From the NCBI GenBank assembly GCA_030040525.1, contig JASHTN010000202.1, positions 1 through 5,374 of the forward strand: a stretch of 5,374 bases of DNA. The letters run 5' to 3'. Both the position numbers and the translations under genes were made by a program. Shown piece after piece: positions 1 through 5,374 of this stretch; within the stretch, counting starts at the first letter, position 1; the number at the start of each line of letters is the position of its first letter. The notes under the pieces were generated by a model. The model was given only the letters and a program-made list of their open reading frames with translations, did not search any database and was not told the DNA's origin. The stretch is from Gammaproteobacteria bacterium. GTDB lineage: Bacteria > Pseudomonadota > Gammaproteobacteria > Steroidobacterales > Steroidobacteraceae.

Positions 1-42
1 CTGGTGCGCTTCGTGCAGGAGCAGGCGCCCGCCAAGGCCTGA
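1..42 (+). CDS. C-terminal end of an unidentified upstream protein (partial)
   Basis: An open frame enters from the left edge and ends at TGA 40-42, giving the tail LVRFVQEQAPAKA. All 13 sense codons end in G or C, the same strong bias as the complete genes here, and the short alanine- and lysine-rich tail is typical of a protein C-terminus. This supports a real plus-strand gene rather than chance. Thirteen residues are too few to name a family, so no function is proposed. The gene lies 36 bases upstream of uvrD on the same strand and could read through into it. An opposite-strand gene covering this stretch cannot be excluded. Confidence 0.45.
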   Translation: MVRFVQEQAPAKA

Positions 43-66
43 GCGCGCGGGCCGTTCCCGTAGAAT
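39..66 (+). promoter_or_regulatory. Candidate sigma-70-type promoter for uvrD
   Basis: TAGAAT at 61-66 matches the -10 consensus TATAAT at five of six positions and stands out as an AT-rich patch in very GC-rich DNA. The best -35 candidate is CTGAGC at 39-44, 16 bases upstream, and it is weak at three of six matches. A start 6-8 bases after the -10 box would fall near 72-74, leaving only about 5-7 bases before the uvrD ATG. No purine-rich Shine-Dalgarno site is visible in that stretch, which is mostly C. The -10 match is seen directly. Promoter activity is inferred. Confidence 0.4.
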
Positions 67-78
67 ACCGCCCCCGCC

Positions 79-2229
79 ATGGACGTCTCGCCGATCCTCG
101 ATCCGCTCAACGATGCGCAGCGCGCCGCGGTCACCGCACCGCTCGCGCCGGTGCTGGTGCTGGCCGGCGCAGGCAGCGGCAAGACGCGCGTGCTGACGCA
201 CCGCATCGCCTGGCTCATCCAGGCCGAGCGCGCCTCCCCGCACAGCATCCTCGCCGTGACCTTCACCAACAAGGCCGCCGGCGAGATGCGCGCGCGCATC
301 GAGCGGCTGCTCGGGGTGCCGGCGGCGAGCCTGTGGATCGGCACCTTCCACGGACTCGCGCACCGGCTGCTGCGGCTGCACTGGCGCGAGGCGCGCCTCG
401 CCCAGAGCTTCCAGATCATGGACTCCGAGGACCAGCAGCGCTTCATCAAGAAGCTCGTCAGGACCTCAGAGCTCGACGAGACGCGCTGGGTGCCGCGCGA
501 GGTGCAGTGGTTCATCAACACCAACAAGGACGCGGCACGCCGGCCACAGCAGCTCAAGGACGGCAACGATCCGGCACGCCGCCAGCTGATCGCGCTCTAC
601 CGCAGCTACGAGGAGGCCTGTGCGCGCGCCGGCCTGGTCGACTTCGCCGAGCTGCTGCTGCGTGCCTTCGAGCTGTGGCGCGACAACCCGGAGCTGCTCG
701 CACACTACCGGCGGCGCTTGCGCCACGTGCTGGCGGATGAGTTCCAGGACACGAACGCGATCCAGTACGCGTGGCTCAAGCTCCTCGCCGGCGCCGACGG
801 CGCGCCCTTCGTGGTGGGCGACGACGACCAGGCCATCTACGCGTTCCGCGGCGCCTGCGCCGAGAACCTGCAGCAGTTCCGGCGCGATTACGGCCAGGCG
901 CTGCTGTTCCGCCTCGAGCAGAACTACCGCTCGACGGCGACCATCCTCGAGGCCGCCAACGGCCTGATCGCGCACAACGCCGGCCGCCTCGGCAAACGGC
1001 TCTGGACGCAAGGGGCGCGCGGCGCGCCGCTGCGGCTCTATGCCGCCTACAACGAGCGCGACGAGGCCGAGTTCGTCACGCACCGCATCCGCGAGCACCT
1101 CGCGCACGGGGGGCTGCGGCGCGAGGTCGCGATCCTGTACCGCTCGAACGCCCAGTCGCGGGTGTTCGAGGAGACGTTCCTCTCGGCCCGGGTGCCGTAC
1201 CGTGTGTACGGCGGGCTGCGCTTTTTCGAGCGCGCGGAGATCAAGGACGCGCTCGCCTACCTGCGTCTCATCGCGAACCGCCGCGACGATGCCGCCTTCG
1301 AGCGCGTCGTCAACCTGCCGCCGCGCGGGGTCGGGGCGAAGAGCCTGGAGGCGCTGCGCGAGCGCGCGAGAAGCGCGGGCGGCACGCTCTGGGAGGCGGC
1401 CGCCGCGCCCGGCGACGACCTGGCGCCGAAGGCGGCGGCGGCCATCGGCGGCTTCATGGCGCTCATCGAGCGGGTCGCGCAGGCAACCGGCGCGCTGCCG
1501 CTGCACGAGCAGGTCGATGCGGTGCTCAAGTCCTCCGGGCTCATCGAGCACTTCCGCCGCGAGAAGGTCGAGCGCGGCGAGGCGCGCGTCGAAAACCTCG
1601 AGGAGCTGGTGAGCGCCGCGCGCGGCTTCGCGCCCGAGGACGCCGAGCTGCCGCCGCTCGAGGCCTTCCTGGCGCACGCGGCGCTCGAGGCGGGCGAGGG
1701 CCAGGCGGACGCGTGGGAGGACTGCGTGCAGATGATGACGCTGCACAGCGCCAAGGGTCTGGAGTTCCCGCTGGTGTTCCTCTGCGGTCTCGAAGAGGGC
1801 CTGTTCCCGCACCAGCGCTCGAGCGGCGACCTGGAGAGCCTCGAGGAAGAGCGCCGTCTGTGCTATGTGGGCATGACGCGGGCGATGCGCGACCTGTACC
1901 TGACCTATGCCGAGCAGCGCCGCCTGCACGGCGTCGACAGCTACGGCCAGGCCTCGCGCTTCCTCAAGGAGATCCCGCCGGAGCTCGTCGAGGAGGTGCG
2001 GCCGCGCGTGCAGGTCTCGCGGCCGCTCGCCGCGGGGCGCTTCCGCGCGGAGGAGCCGGCCCCGCCCGGCGTGCGGCTCGGCGCGCGGGTGCGCCACGGC
2101 AAGTTCGGCGAGGGCGTGATCCTCAACGTCGAGGGCAACGGCGCGCAGGCCCGCGTGCAGGTGAGCTTCGAGCGGCAGGGCACCAAGTGGCTGATGGTGC
2201 AGTATGCGAACCTCGAACCGCTGACATGA
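79..2229 (+). CDS. uvrD: DNA helicase II UvrD (ATP-dependent 3'-5' helicase, SF1A)
   Basis: UvrD unwinds DNA 3' to 5' using ATP. In the cytoplasm it removes the incised oligonucleotide and UvrC in excision repair, unwinds the nicked strand in mismatch repair and strips RecA filaments. The 716 aa are close to E. coli's 720 and carry the full SF1A motif series: Q motif (LNDAQ, 10-14), Walker A GAGSGKT (30-36, K35), motif Ia TFTNKAA (61-67), GTFHGLAHR (88-96), Walker B DEFQDT (220-225), motif III GDDDQAIYAFRG (247-258), motif IV QNYRST (281-286), motif V TLHSAKGLEFP (554-564) and motif VI EEERRLCYVGMTRA (589-602). A Tudor-like C-terminal domain spans about 667-716; in E. coli this region binds RNA polymerase. 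The ATG start gives the same MDVS beginning as E. coli UvrD. Rep and PcrA are less likely because of the N- and C-terminal matches. Motif III has F256 where E. coli has Trp. The stop overlaps the trkA start. Confidence 0.97.
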   Translation: MDVSPILDPLNDAQRAAVTAPLAPVLVLAGAGSGKTRVLTHRIAWLIQAERASPHSILAVTFTNKAAGEMRARIERLLGVPAASLWIGTFHGLAHRLLRLHWREARLAQSFQIMDSEDQQRFIKKLVRTSELDETRWVPREVQWFINTNKDAARRPQQLKDGNDPARRQLIALYRSYEEACARAGLVDFAELLLRAFELWRDNPELLAHYRRRLRHVLADEFQDTNAIQYAWLKLLAGADGAPFVVGDDDQAIYAFRGACAENLQQFRRDYGQALLFRLEQNYRSTATILEAANGLIAHNAGRLGKRLWTQGARGAPLRLYAAYNERDEAEFVTHRIREHLAHGGLRREVAILYRSNAQSRVFEETFLSARVPYRVYGGLRFFERAEIKDALAYLRLIANRRDDAAFERVVNLPPRGVGAKSLEALRERARSAGGTLWEAAAAPGDDLAPKAAAAIGGFMALIERVAQATGALPLHEQVDAVLKSSGLIEHFRREKVERGEARVENLEELVSAARGFAPEDAELPPLEAFLAHAALEAGEGQADAWEDCVQMMTLHSAKGLEFPLVFLCGLEEGLFPHQRSSGDLESLEEERRLCYVGMTRAMRDLYLTYAEQRRLHGVDSYGQASRFLKEIPPELVEEVRPRVQVSRPLAAGRFRAEEPAPPGVRLGARVRHGKFGEGVILNVEGNGAQARVQVSFERQGTKWLMVQYANLEPLT
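2226..2229 (+). other. ATGA stop-start overlap coupling uvrD to trkA
   Basis: The trkA ATG (2226-2228) shares bases with the uvrD TGA (2227-2229). The 20 bases upstream hold no good Shine-Dalgarno site, so trkA translation is probably started by ribosomes finishing uvrD. The overlap is seen directly. Translational coupling is inferred from the general behaviour of ATGA junctions. Confidence 0.8.
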
Positions 2230-3596
2230 AGATCCTGATCCTCGGCGCCGGCCAGGTCGGCCGCACCGCCGCGCAGCACCTCTCGCGCGAGGAGGCCAAC
2301 GAGGTCACGGTGGTCGATCTCAACGAGGACACGCTGCGCGAGCTGCAGGACCGCATGGATGTGCGCACGGTAGCCGGCAACGCCGCCTTCCCCACGGTGC
2401 TGGAAGCGGCCGGAGCGGCCGAGGCGGACATCATCGTCGCGCTCACTTCCAGCGACGAGGTCAACATGATGGCGTGCGAGGTGGCCTTCGCGCTGTTCCG
2501 CACGCCCACCAAGATCGCGCGCATCCGCGCCGCCGAGTACACCGAGCGCGCGGCGCTGTTCGGCGCCGATGCCCTCAAGGTCGACGTGTTCATCAATCCC
2601 GAGCAGCTGGTCACCGAGTACGTGCAGCGCCTGATCTATTTCCCCGGCACGCTGCAGGTGCTCGATTTCGCCGACGGCAGGGTGCGCCTGGTGGGGGTGC
2701 GCGCCCGCGACGGCGGACTGCTCGCCGGCCATTCGCTGAGCGAGCTGCCGCGGCACCTGCCCGAGGCGCAAGTGCGCGTGATCGCCATCTACCGCGACGG
2801 CCGCAGCATCGCGCCCGACGGCGCCACGGTGATCGCCGCGGGCGACGAGCTGTTCTTCCTGGCCGCGCGCGAGGACATCCGCCGCATCATGAGCGCGCTG
2901 CGCCACGCGGACGATCCGGCGCGGCGCATCGTCATCGCGGGCGGCGGCAACATCGGCTGCCGCCTCGCCAAGACGCTCGAGAAGCACAACCAGGTGAAGG
3001 TCATCGAGCGCGACGCCCGGCGCGCGCGCCGCATCTCGGAGCTGCTCGAGAACGCCATCGTGCTGCACGGCGACGCCGCCGACGAGCAGCTGCTGATCGA
3101 GGAGAACATCGACAGCGCCGATGTGTTCGCCGCCATGACCAACTCGGAGGAGGCCAACATCCTCTCGGCGATGCTGGCCAAGCGGCTCGGCGCCCACAAG
3201 GCGATCGCGCTCATCAACCGGCCGTCCTACACCGAGCTGGTGGAGAGCGGACCGATCGACATCGCGATCTCGCCGCAGACCATCACCATCGGCTCCCTCC
3301 TCGCACACGTGCGCCGCGGCGACGTGGTGCGCGTGCACGCGCTGCGGCGCGGCGCCGCCGAGGCCATCGAGGCCGTGGTGCACGGGGACGAGCACAGCTC
3401 GAGCGTCGTCGGGCGCGCGGTCGAGGACATCGGGCTGCCCGAGGGCGCCTCGATCGGCGCGGTGGTGCGCGGCGACGAGGTCATCATGGCGCACCACGAC
3501 ACGCTCATCCAGGCCGACGATCACGTGATCCTGTTCCTCGCCGACCGCCGGCATCTCGAGGCGGTCGAGCGGCTGTTCCTGCGCTCGGCGCGCTGA
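2226..3596 (+). CDS. trkA: Trk system K+ uptake protein TrkA (nucleotide-binding gating subunit)
   Basis: TrkA is the cytosolic, membrane-associated regulator of Trk potassium uptake. It forms a ring under TrkH and controls the channel through bound nucleotide (NAD(H), ATP or ADP in studied homologues). The 456 aa are near E. coli's 458, with the usual duplicated RCK layout. The first Rossmann fold begins at residue 3 with GAGQVG (7-12) and acidic D31 ending strand 2. A first RCK-C domain lies at about 140-224. The second Rossmann fold has GGGNIG (239-244) and E261, and a second RCK-C domain runs from about 365 to 450. Family-typical stretches include TSSDEVNM, IARIRAAEY, DEANI-like SEEANI, IDIAISPQ and GAVVRGDEV. 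Both glycine motifs are intact, so both halves look able to bind nucleotide. The ATG overlaps the uvrD stop and matches the E. coli N-terminus (MKIxILGAGQVG). trkH follows after 14 bases. Confidence 0.97.
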   Translation: MKILILGAGQVGRTAAQHLSREEANEVTVVDLNEDTLRELQDRMDVRTVAGNAAFPTVLEAAGAAEADIIVALTSSDEVNMMACEVAFALFRTPTKIARIRAAEYTERAALFGADALKVDVFINPEQLVTEYVQRLIYFPGTLQVLDFADGRVRLVGVRARDGGLLAGHSLSELPRHLPEAQVRVIAIYRDGRSIAPDGATVIAAGDELFFLAAREDIRRIMSALRHADDPARRIVIAGGGNIGCRLAKTLEKHNQVKVIERDARRARRISELLENAIVLHGDAADEQLLIEENIDSADVFAAMTNSEEANILSAMLAKRLGAHKAIALINRPSYTELVESGPIDIAISPQTITIGSLLAHVRRGDVVRVHALRRGAAEAIEAVVHGDEHSSSVVGRAVEDIGLPEGASIGAVVRGDEVIMAHHDTLIQADDHVILFLADRRHLEAVERLFLRSAR

Positions 3597-3600
3597 AGGG
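3596..3600 (+). promoter_or_regulatory. Ribosome binding site deciding the trkH GTG start
   Basis: AAGGG shares its first A with the trkA stop TGA (3594-3596) and lies 10 bases before GTG 3611. The spacing is slightly long but workable. A second, shorter AGG at 3604-3606 lies 4 bases from the GTG. The reading frame of trkH stays open far upstream inside trkA, so this site, together with the protein alignment, fixes the start. Confidence 0.6.
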
Positions 3601-3610
3601 CTTAGGCGCA

Positions 3611-5059
3611 GTGCCGCAGGTCGCGTACGTCCTGGGTGTGTCGCTCGCAGCCTTCGCCCTCGGCTACCTGCTGCCGATCGGCTGCTCGCTCGTCATGGGC
3701 GACGGCCTGTGGCCGAAGTTCCTGCTGGCGGCGGCCTGCGCCGCAGGCGCGGGCCTCGCCCTCGCCGGCCTCACCCGGCGCTTCCGCCGCGAGCTCAAGC
3801 CGCGCGAGGGTTTCCTGCTGGTGACGCTCGGCTGGCTGGTGCTGTCGGCGGCCGCTGCCGTGCCGCTGCTGCTGGCGCTGCCGGAGCTGAGCTTCACGGC
3901 CGCCTACTTCGAGGCGATGTCGGGACTCACCACCACCGGCTCGACCGTGCTGACGGGGCTCGATGCGCTGCCGCCGTCGCTGAACTTCTGGCGCCACGTG
4001 CTCGAGTGGTTCGGGGGCCTCGGCATCATCGTCATGGGGCTCGCAGTGCTGCCGCTGCTCGGGGTCGGGGGGATGCAGCTCCACAAGGGACAGACGCCGG
4101 GCGCGGTGAAGGAGGAGCGGCTCACGCCGCGCATCGCCGCGAGCGTGAAATCGCTGTGGCTGGTGTACGCGCTGCTCAGCGCCGCCGCCATCCTCGCGCT
4201 GCGCCTCGCCGGCATGTCGTGGTTCGACGCCGTCTGCCACGCGTTCTCGGCGGTCGGCCTCGGCGGCTTCTCCACCCACGACCGCAGCGTCGGCTATTTC
4301 AACTCGCCGGCGATCGAGCTCACCTTGAGCGCGCTGCTGCTCGTCGCCTCGGTCAACTTCGCGCGCCACCTGCTGGCACTGCGGCAGCTGTCGCTCGAGC
4401 CGTACAAGGCCGACCCCGAGTGCCGGCCGATGTTCGCCATCCTGGCCCTGAGCGTGGTCGGCATCGCGGTGCTGCTCACTGCGCACGGGGTGTATCCGGC
4501 CTTTCTGACCGCCCTCAGGCACTCGGTCTTCAACGTGATCTCGCAGGCGACCACCAGCGGACTCGCCAGCGAGGACCTCGGCAGGTGGCCGGTGTTCGCA
4601 CCCTACTGGATGCTGTTCCTGTCGTGCATCATCTGCAGCACCGGCTCGCCGGGCGGCGGCATCAAGATGTTCCGCACGCTGGTGCTGGCGCGGCAGACGG
4701 GTCGGGAGCTGAAGCTCCTGATCCATCCAGCGGCCATGGCGCCGGTGCGCATCGGCGGCCGCCCGGTGCCCGAGGCGGTCGGACACGCAGTGCTCGCCTT
4801 CATCTTCCTGTACTTCATGACGGTCGCGCTGCTCACCTTCGCGATGCTGCTCACCGGGCTCGATTTCGACTCGTCGTTCACCGCGGTGGTCGCCTCGATC
4901 AACAACACCGCGCACGGCTTCGGACCGCCGGGCGGGATCCACAACCTTCACGGGCTGAGCCGCGCGCAGGACTGGATCTGCATCGCGGCGATGCTGCTCG
5001 GCAGGCTCGAGATCTTCAGCGTGATCGTGCTGCTCAAGCCCGCCTACTGGCGCAAGTAG
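3611..5059 (+). CDS. trkH: Trk system K+ uptake membrane protein TrkH
   Basis: TrkH is the inner-membrane K+-translocating subunit gated by TrkA. It is built from four membrane-pore-membrane repeats. Starting at GTG 3611 gives 482 aa, against 483 in E. coli, and places the first hydrophobic helix (about 4-28) as in E. coli. The first in-frame ATG is residue 29 and would delete that helix. Pore-loop filters are visible in order: TTTGS (107-111), GLGGFST (216-222), TTSG (314-317) and NNTAHGFG (431-438). Other hallmarks are LKPREGF (62-68), EWFGGLGI (132-139), GVGGMQL (151-157), the intramembrane gate loop STGSPGGGIK (343-352), RELKLLIHP (365-373) and the ending GRLEIF...PAYWRK. Two departures from E. 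coli are proline 347 in the gate loop, where GSTGGG is usual, and AHG in the fourth filter, where GPG is usual. TrkG- or KtrB-type relatives are less likely given the paired trkA and the full length. Confidence 0.95.
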   Translation: MPQVAYVLGVSLAAFALGYLLPIGCSLVMGDGLWPKFLLAAACAAGAGLALAGLTRRFRRELKPREGFLLVTLGWLVLSAAAAVPLLLALPELSFTAAYFEAMSGLTTTGSTVLTGLDALPPSLNFWRHVLEWFGGLGIIVMGLAVLPLLGVGGMQLHKGQTPGAVKEERLTPRIAASVKSLWLVYALLSAAAILALRLAGMSWFDAVCHAFSAVGLGGFSTHDRSVGYFNSPAIELTLSALLLVASVNFARHLLALRQLSLEPYKADPECRPMFAILALSVVGIAVLLTAHGVYPAFLTALRHSVFNVISQATTSGLASEDLGRWPVFAPYWMLFLSCIICSTGSPGGGIKMFRTLVLARQTGRELKLLIHPAAMAPVRIGGRPVPEAVGHAVLAFIFLYFMTVALLTFAMLLTGLDFDSSFTAVVASINNTAHGFGPPGGIHNLHGLSRAQDWICIAAMLLGRLEIFSVIVLLKPAYWRK

Positions 5060-5068
5060 CGCTGCGCC
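5049..5068. terminator. GC-rich hairpin across the trkH stop, possible weak terminator
   Basis: GGCGCA (5049-5054) can pair with TGCGCC (5063-5068) around an 8-base loop that contains the trkH stop codon, and a T-G pair can extend the stem. The arms work on both strands, so the stem could serve both converging genes. No T run follows on either strand, so it is not a standard intrinsic terminator. In DNA this GC-rich a short stem may be chance. Confidence 0.25.
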
Positions 5069-5069
5069 G

Positions 5070-5374
5070 TCAGCTGTGGATGTAGCTCTCGAGCTGCTCG
5101 ATCTGCTGCTGCTGCTCGGCGATGACCGCCTTGACCAGGTCGCCGATCGACACCATGCCGACGACGCGGCCGCCGTCGACGACCGGCAGATGCCGCACGC
5201 GCTTGTCGGTCATCAGCTGCATGCACCTCTGCACCGTGTCGTCGAGCGACACCGTGAGCACCGGCGAGCTCATGATGTCGCGCACCGGCGTGTCGCTCGA
5301 GGAGCGGCCCCGCAGGATCACTTTGCGGGCGTAGTCGCGCTCGGAGACGATGCCCTCGAGCGCCGCGCCTCTCA
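5070..5374 (-). CDS. CBS-domain protein, C-terminal 100 residues (5' end beyond window)
   Basis: This looks like a small stand-alone two-CBS-domain protein; the pair typically forms a module that binds adenosine nucleotides. The visible part holds the end of the first CBS domain (GIVSERDYARKV) and all of the second, from about VRDIMSSPVLTV to SIGDLVKAVI. Each ends with the S-x-x-D pattern (SERD, SIGD) whose Asp contacts ribose in nucleotide-binding members. A glutamine-rich helix, EQQQQIEQLESYIHS, closes the protein at TGA (5072-5070). The frame continues to the right edge, so the GTG at 5321-5319 is not the start: using it would cut away the first CBS domain. From memory, similar proteins are about 140-145 aa, so roughly 40 N-terminal residues are missing. 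It converges on trkH with a 10-base gap and is not in the trk operon. Its cellular role is unknown. Confidence 0.9.
   Translation of the reverse strand, partial: RGAALEGIVSERDYARKVILRGRSSSDTPVRDIMSSPVLTVSLDDTVQRCMQLMTDKRVRHLPVVDGGRVVGMVSIGDLVKAVIAEQQQQIEQLESYIHS

Noticed and set aside
466..2097. Long minus-strand open frame (543 codons) inside uvrD
   Set aside because: GC-rich coding DNA rarely has stops in opposite frames. The translation is rich in Arg, Ala, Leu and His with no recognisable domain, and uvrD is certain on the other strand.
771..2225. In-frame plus-strand extension of trkA upstream into uvrD, suggesting a 941-residue fusion
   Set aside because: The upstream part is an Arg/Ala-rich shadow of uvrD. 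TrkA homology starts exactly at ATG 2226 with the family's normal N-terminus.
3236..3243. GCTGGTGG, identical to the E. coli Chi octamer
   Set aside because: It occurs once, within coding sequence where such codons are common, and Chi sequences differ between lineages.
1941..3554. Minus-strand open frame of 537 codons across the uvrD-trkA junction
   Set aside because: It is antisense to two well-identified genes, has biased Arg/Ala/His/Val composition and no motif, and is an artefact of high GC.
2474..3610. In-frame plus-strand extension of trkH upstream into trkA (861 residues)
   Set aside because: The extension is a low-complexity shadow of trkA with no domain. The GTG at 3611 has a ribosome site and gives the normal TrkH length.
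3602..4951. Minus-strand open frame of 449 codons across trkH
   Set aside because: It is antisense to a clear membrane protein. The translation is full of Arg, Glu, Gln and His with no recognisable fold, as expected for the complement of hydrophobic codons.
5103..5116. Run of CTG triplets resembling a microsatellite
   Set aside because: It has only a few units and is explained by a short glutamine run in the C-terminal helix of the CBS protein.

Overview
This window looks like a core chromosomal segment of a GC-rich proteobacterium, most likely a gammaproteobacterium outside the enterics. Codon third positions are almost all G or C across every gene. The DNA helicase starts MDVS and follows E. 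coli UvrD closely from memory, and the potassium-uptake proteins match the E. coli TrkA and TrkH layout in length and motifs. The genus cannot be named from the sequence alone.

Layout, left to right: (1) the last 13 codons of an unidentified plus-strand gene; (2) a 36-base gap with a TAGAAT box that may be the -10 element of a promoter lying almost on the next start codon; (3) a complete uvrD (DNA helicase II, 716 aa); (4) a complete trkA (456 aa), whose ATG overlaps the uvrD stop as ATGA; (5) a complete trkH (482 aa), which begins at a GTG 14 bases after trkA, with an AAGGG ribosome site touching the trkA stop; (6) a 10-base convergent gap; (7) on the minus strand, the last 100 residues of a small CBS-domain protein whose start lies beyond the right edge.

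uvrD, trkA and trkH are so tightly packed that they probably form one transcription unit. TrkH is the membrane K+ channel-like subunit and TrkA is its cytosolic nucleotide-binding gating ring, so those two form one machine. UvrD (nucleotide excision repair, mismatch repair, recombination and transcription-repair coupling) has no known direct link to Trk, and its coupling to trkA is the most notable arrangement here. The CBS protein converges on the operon and is transcribed separately.

No mobile element, RNA gene, CRISPR array, large repeat or recognisable new system was seen. No stretch over 300 bases lacks a gene. The points worth a second look are the uvrD-trkA coupling, the nearly leaderless uvrD promoter, two departures from the usual TrkH motifs, and the very short convergent junction.
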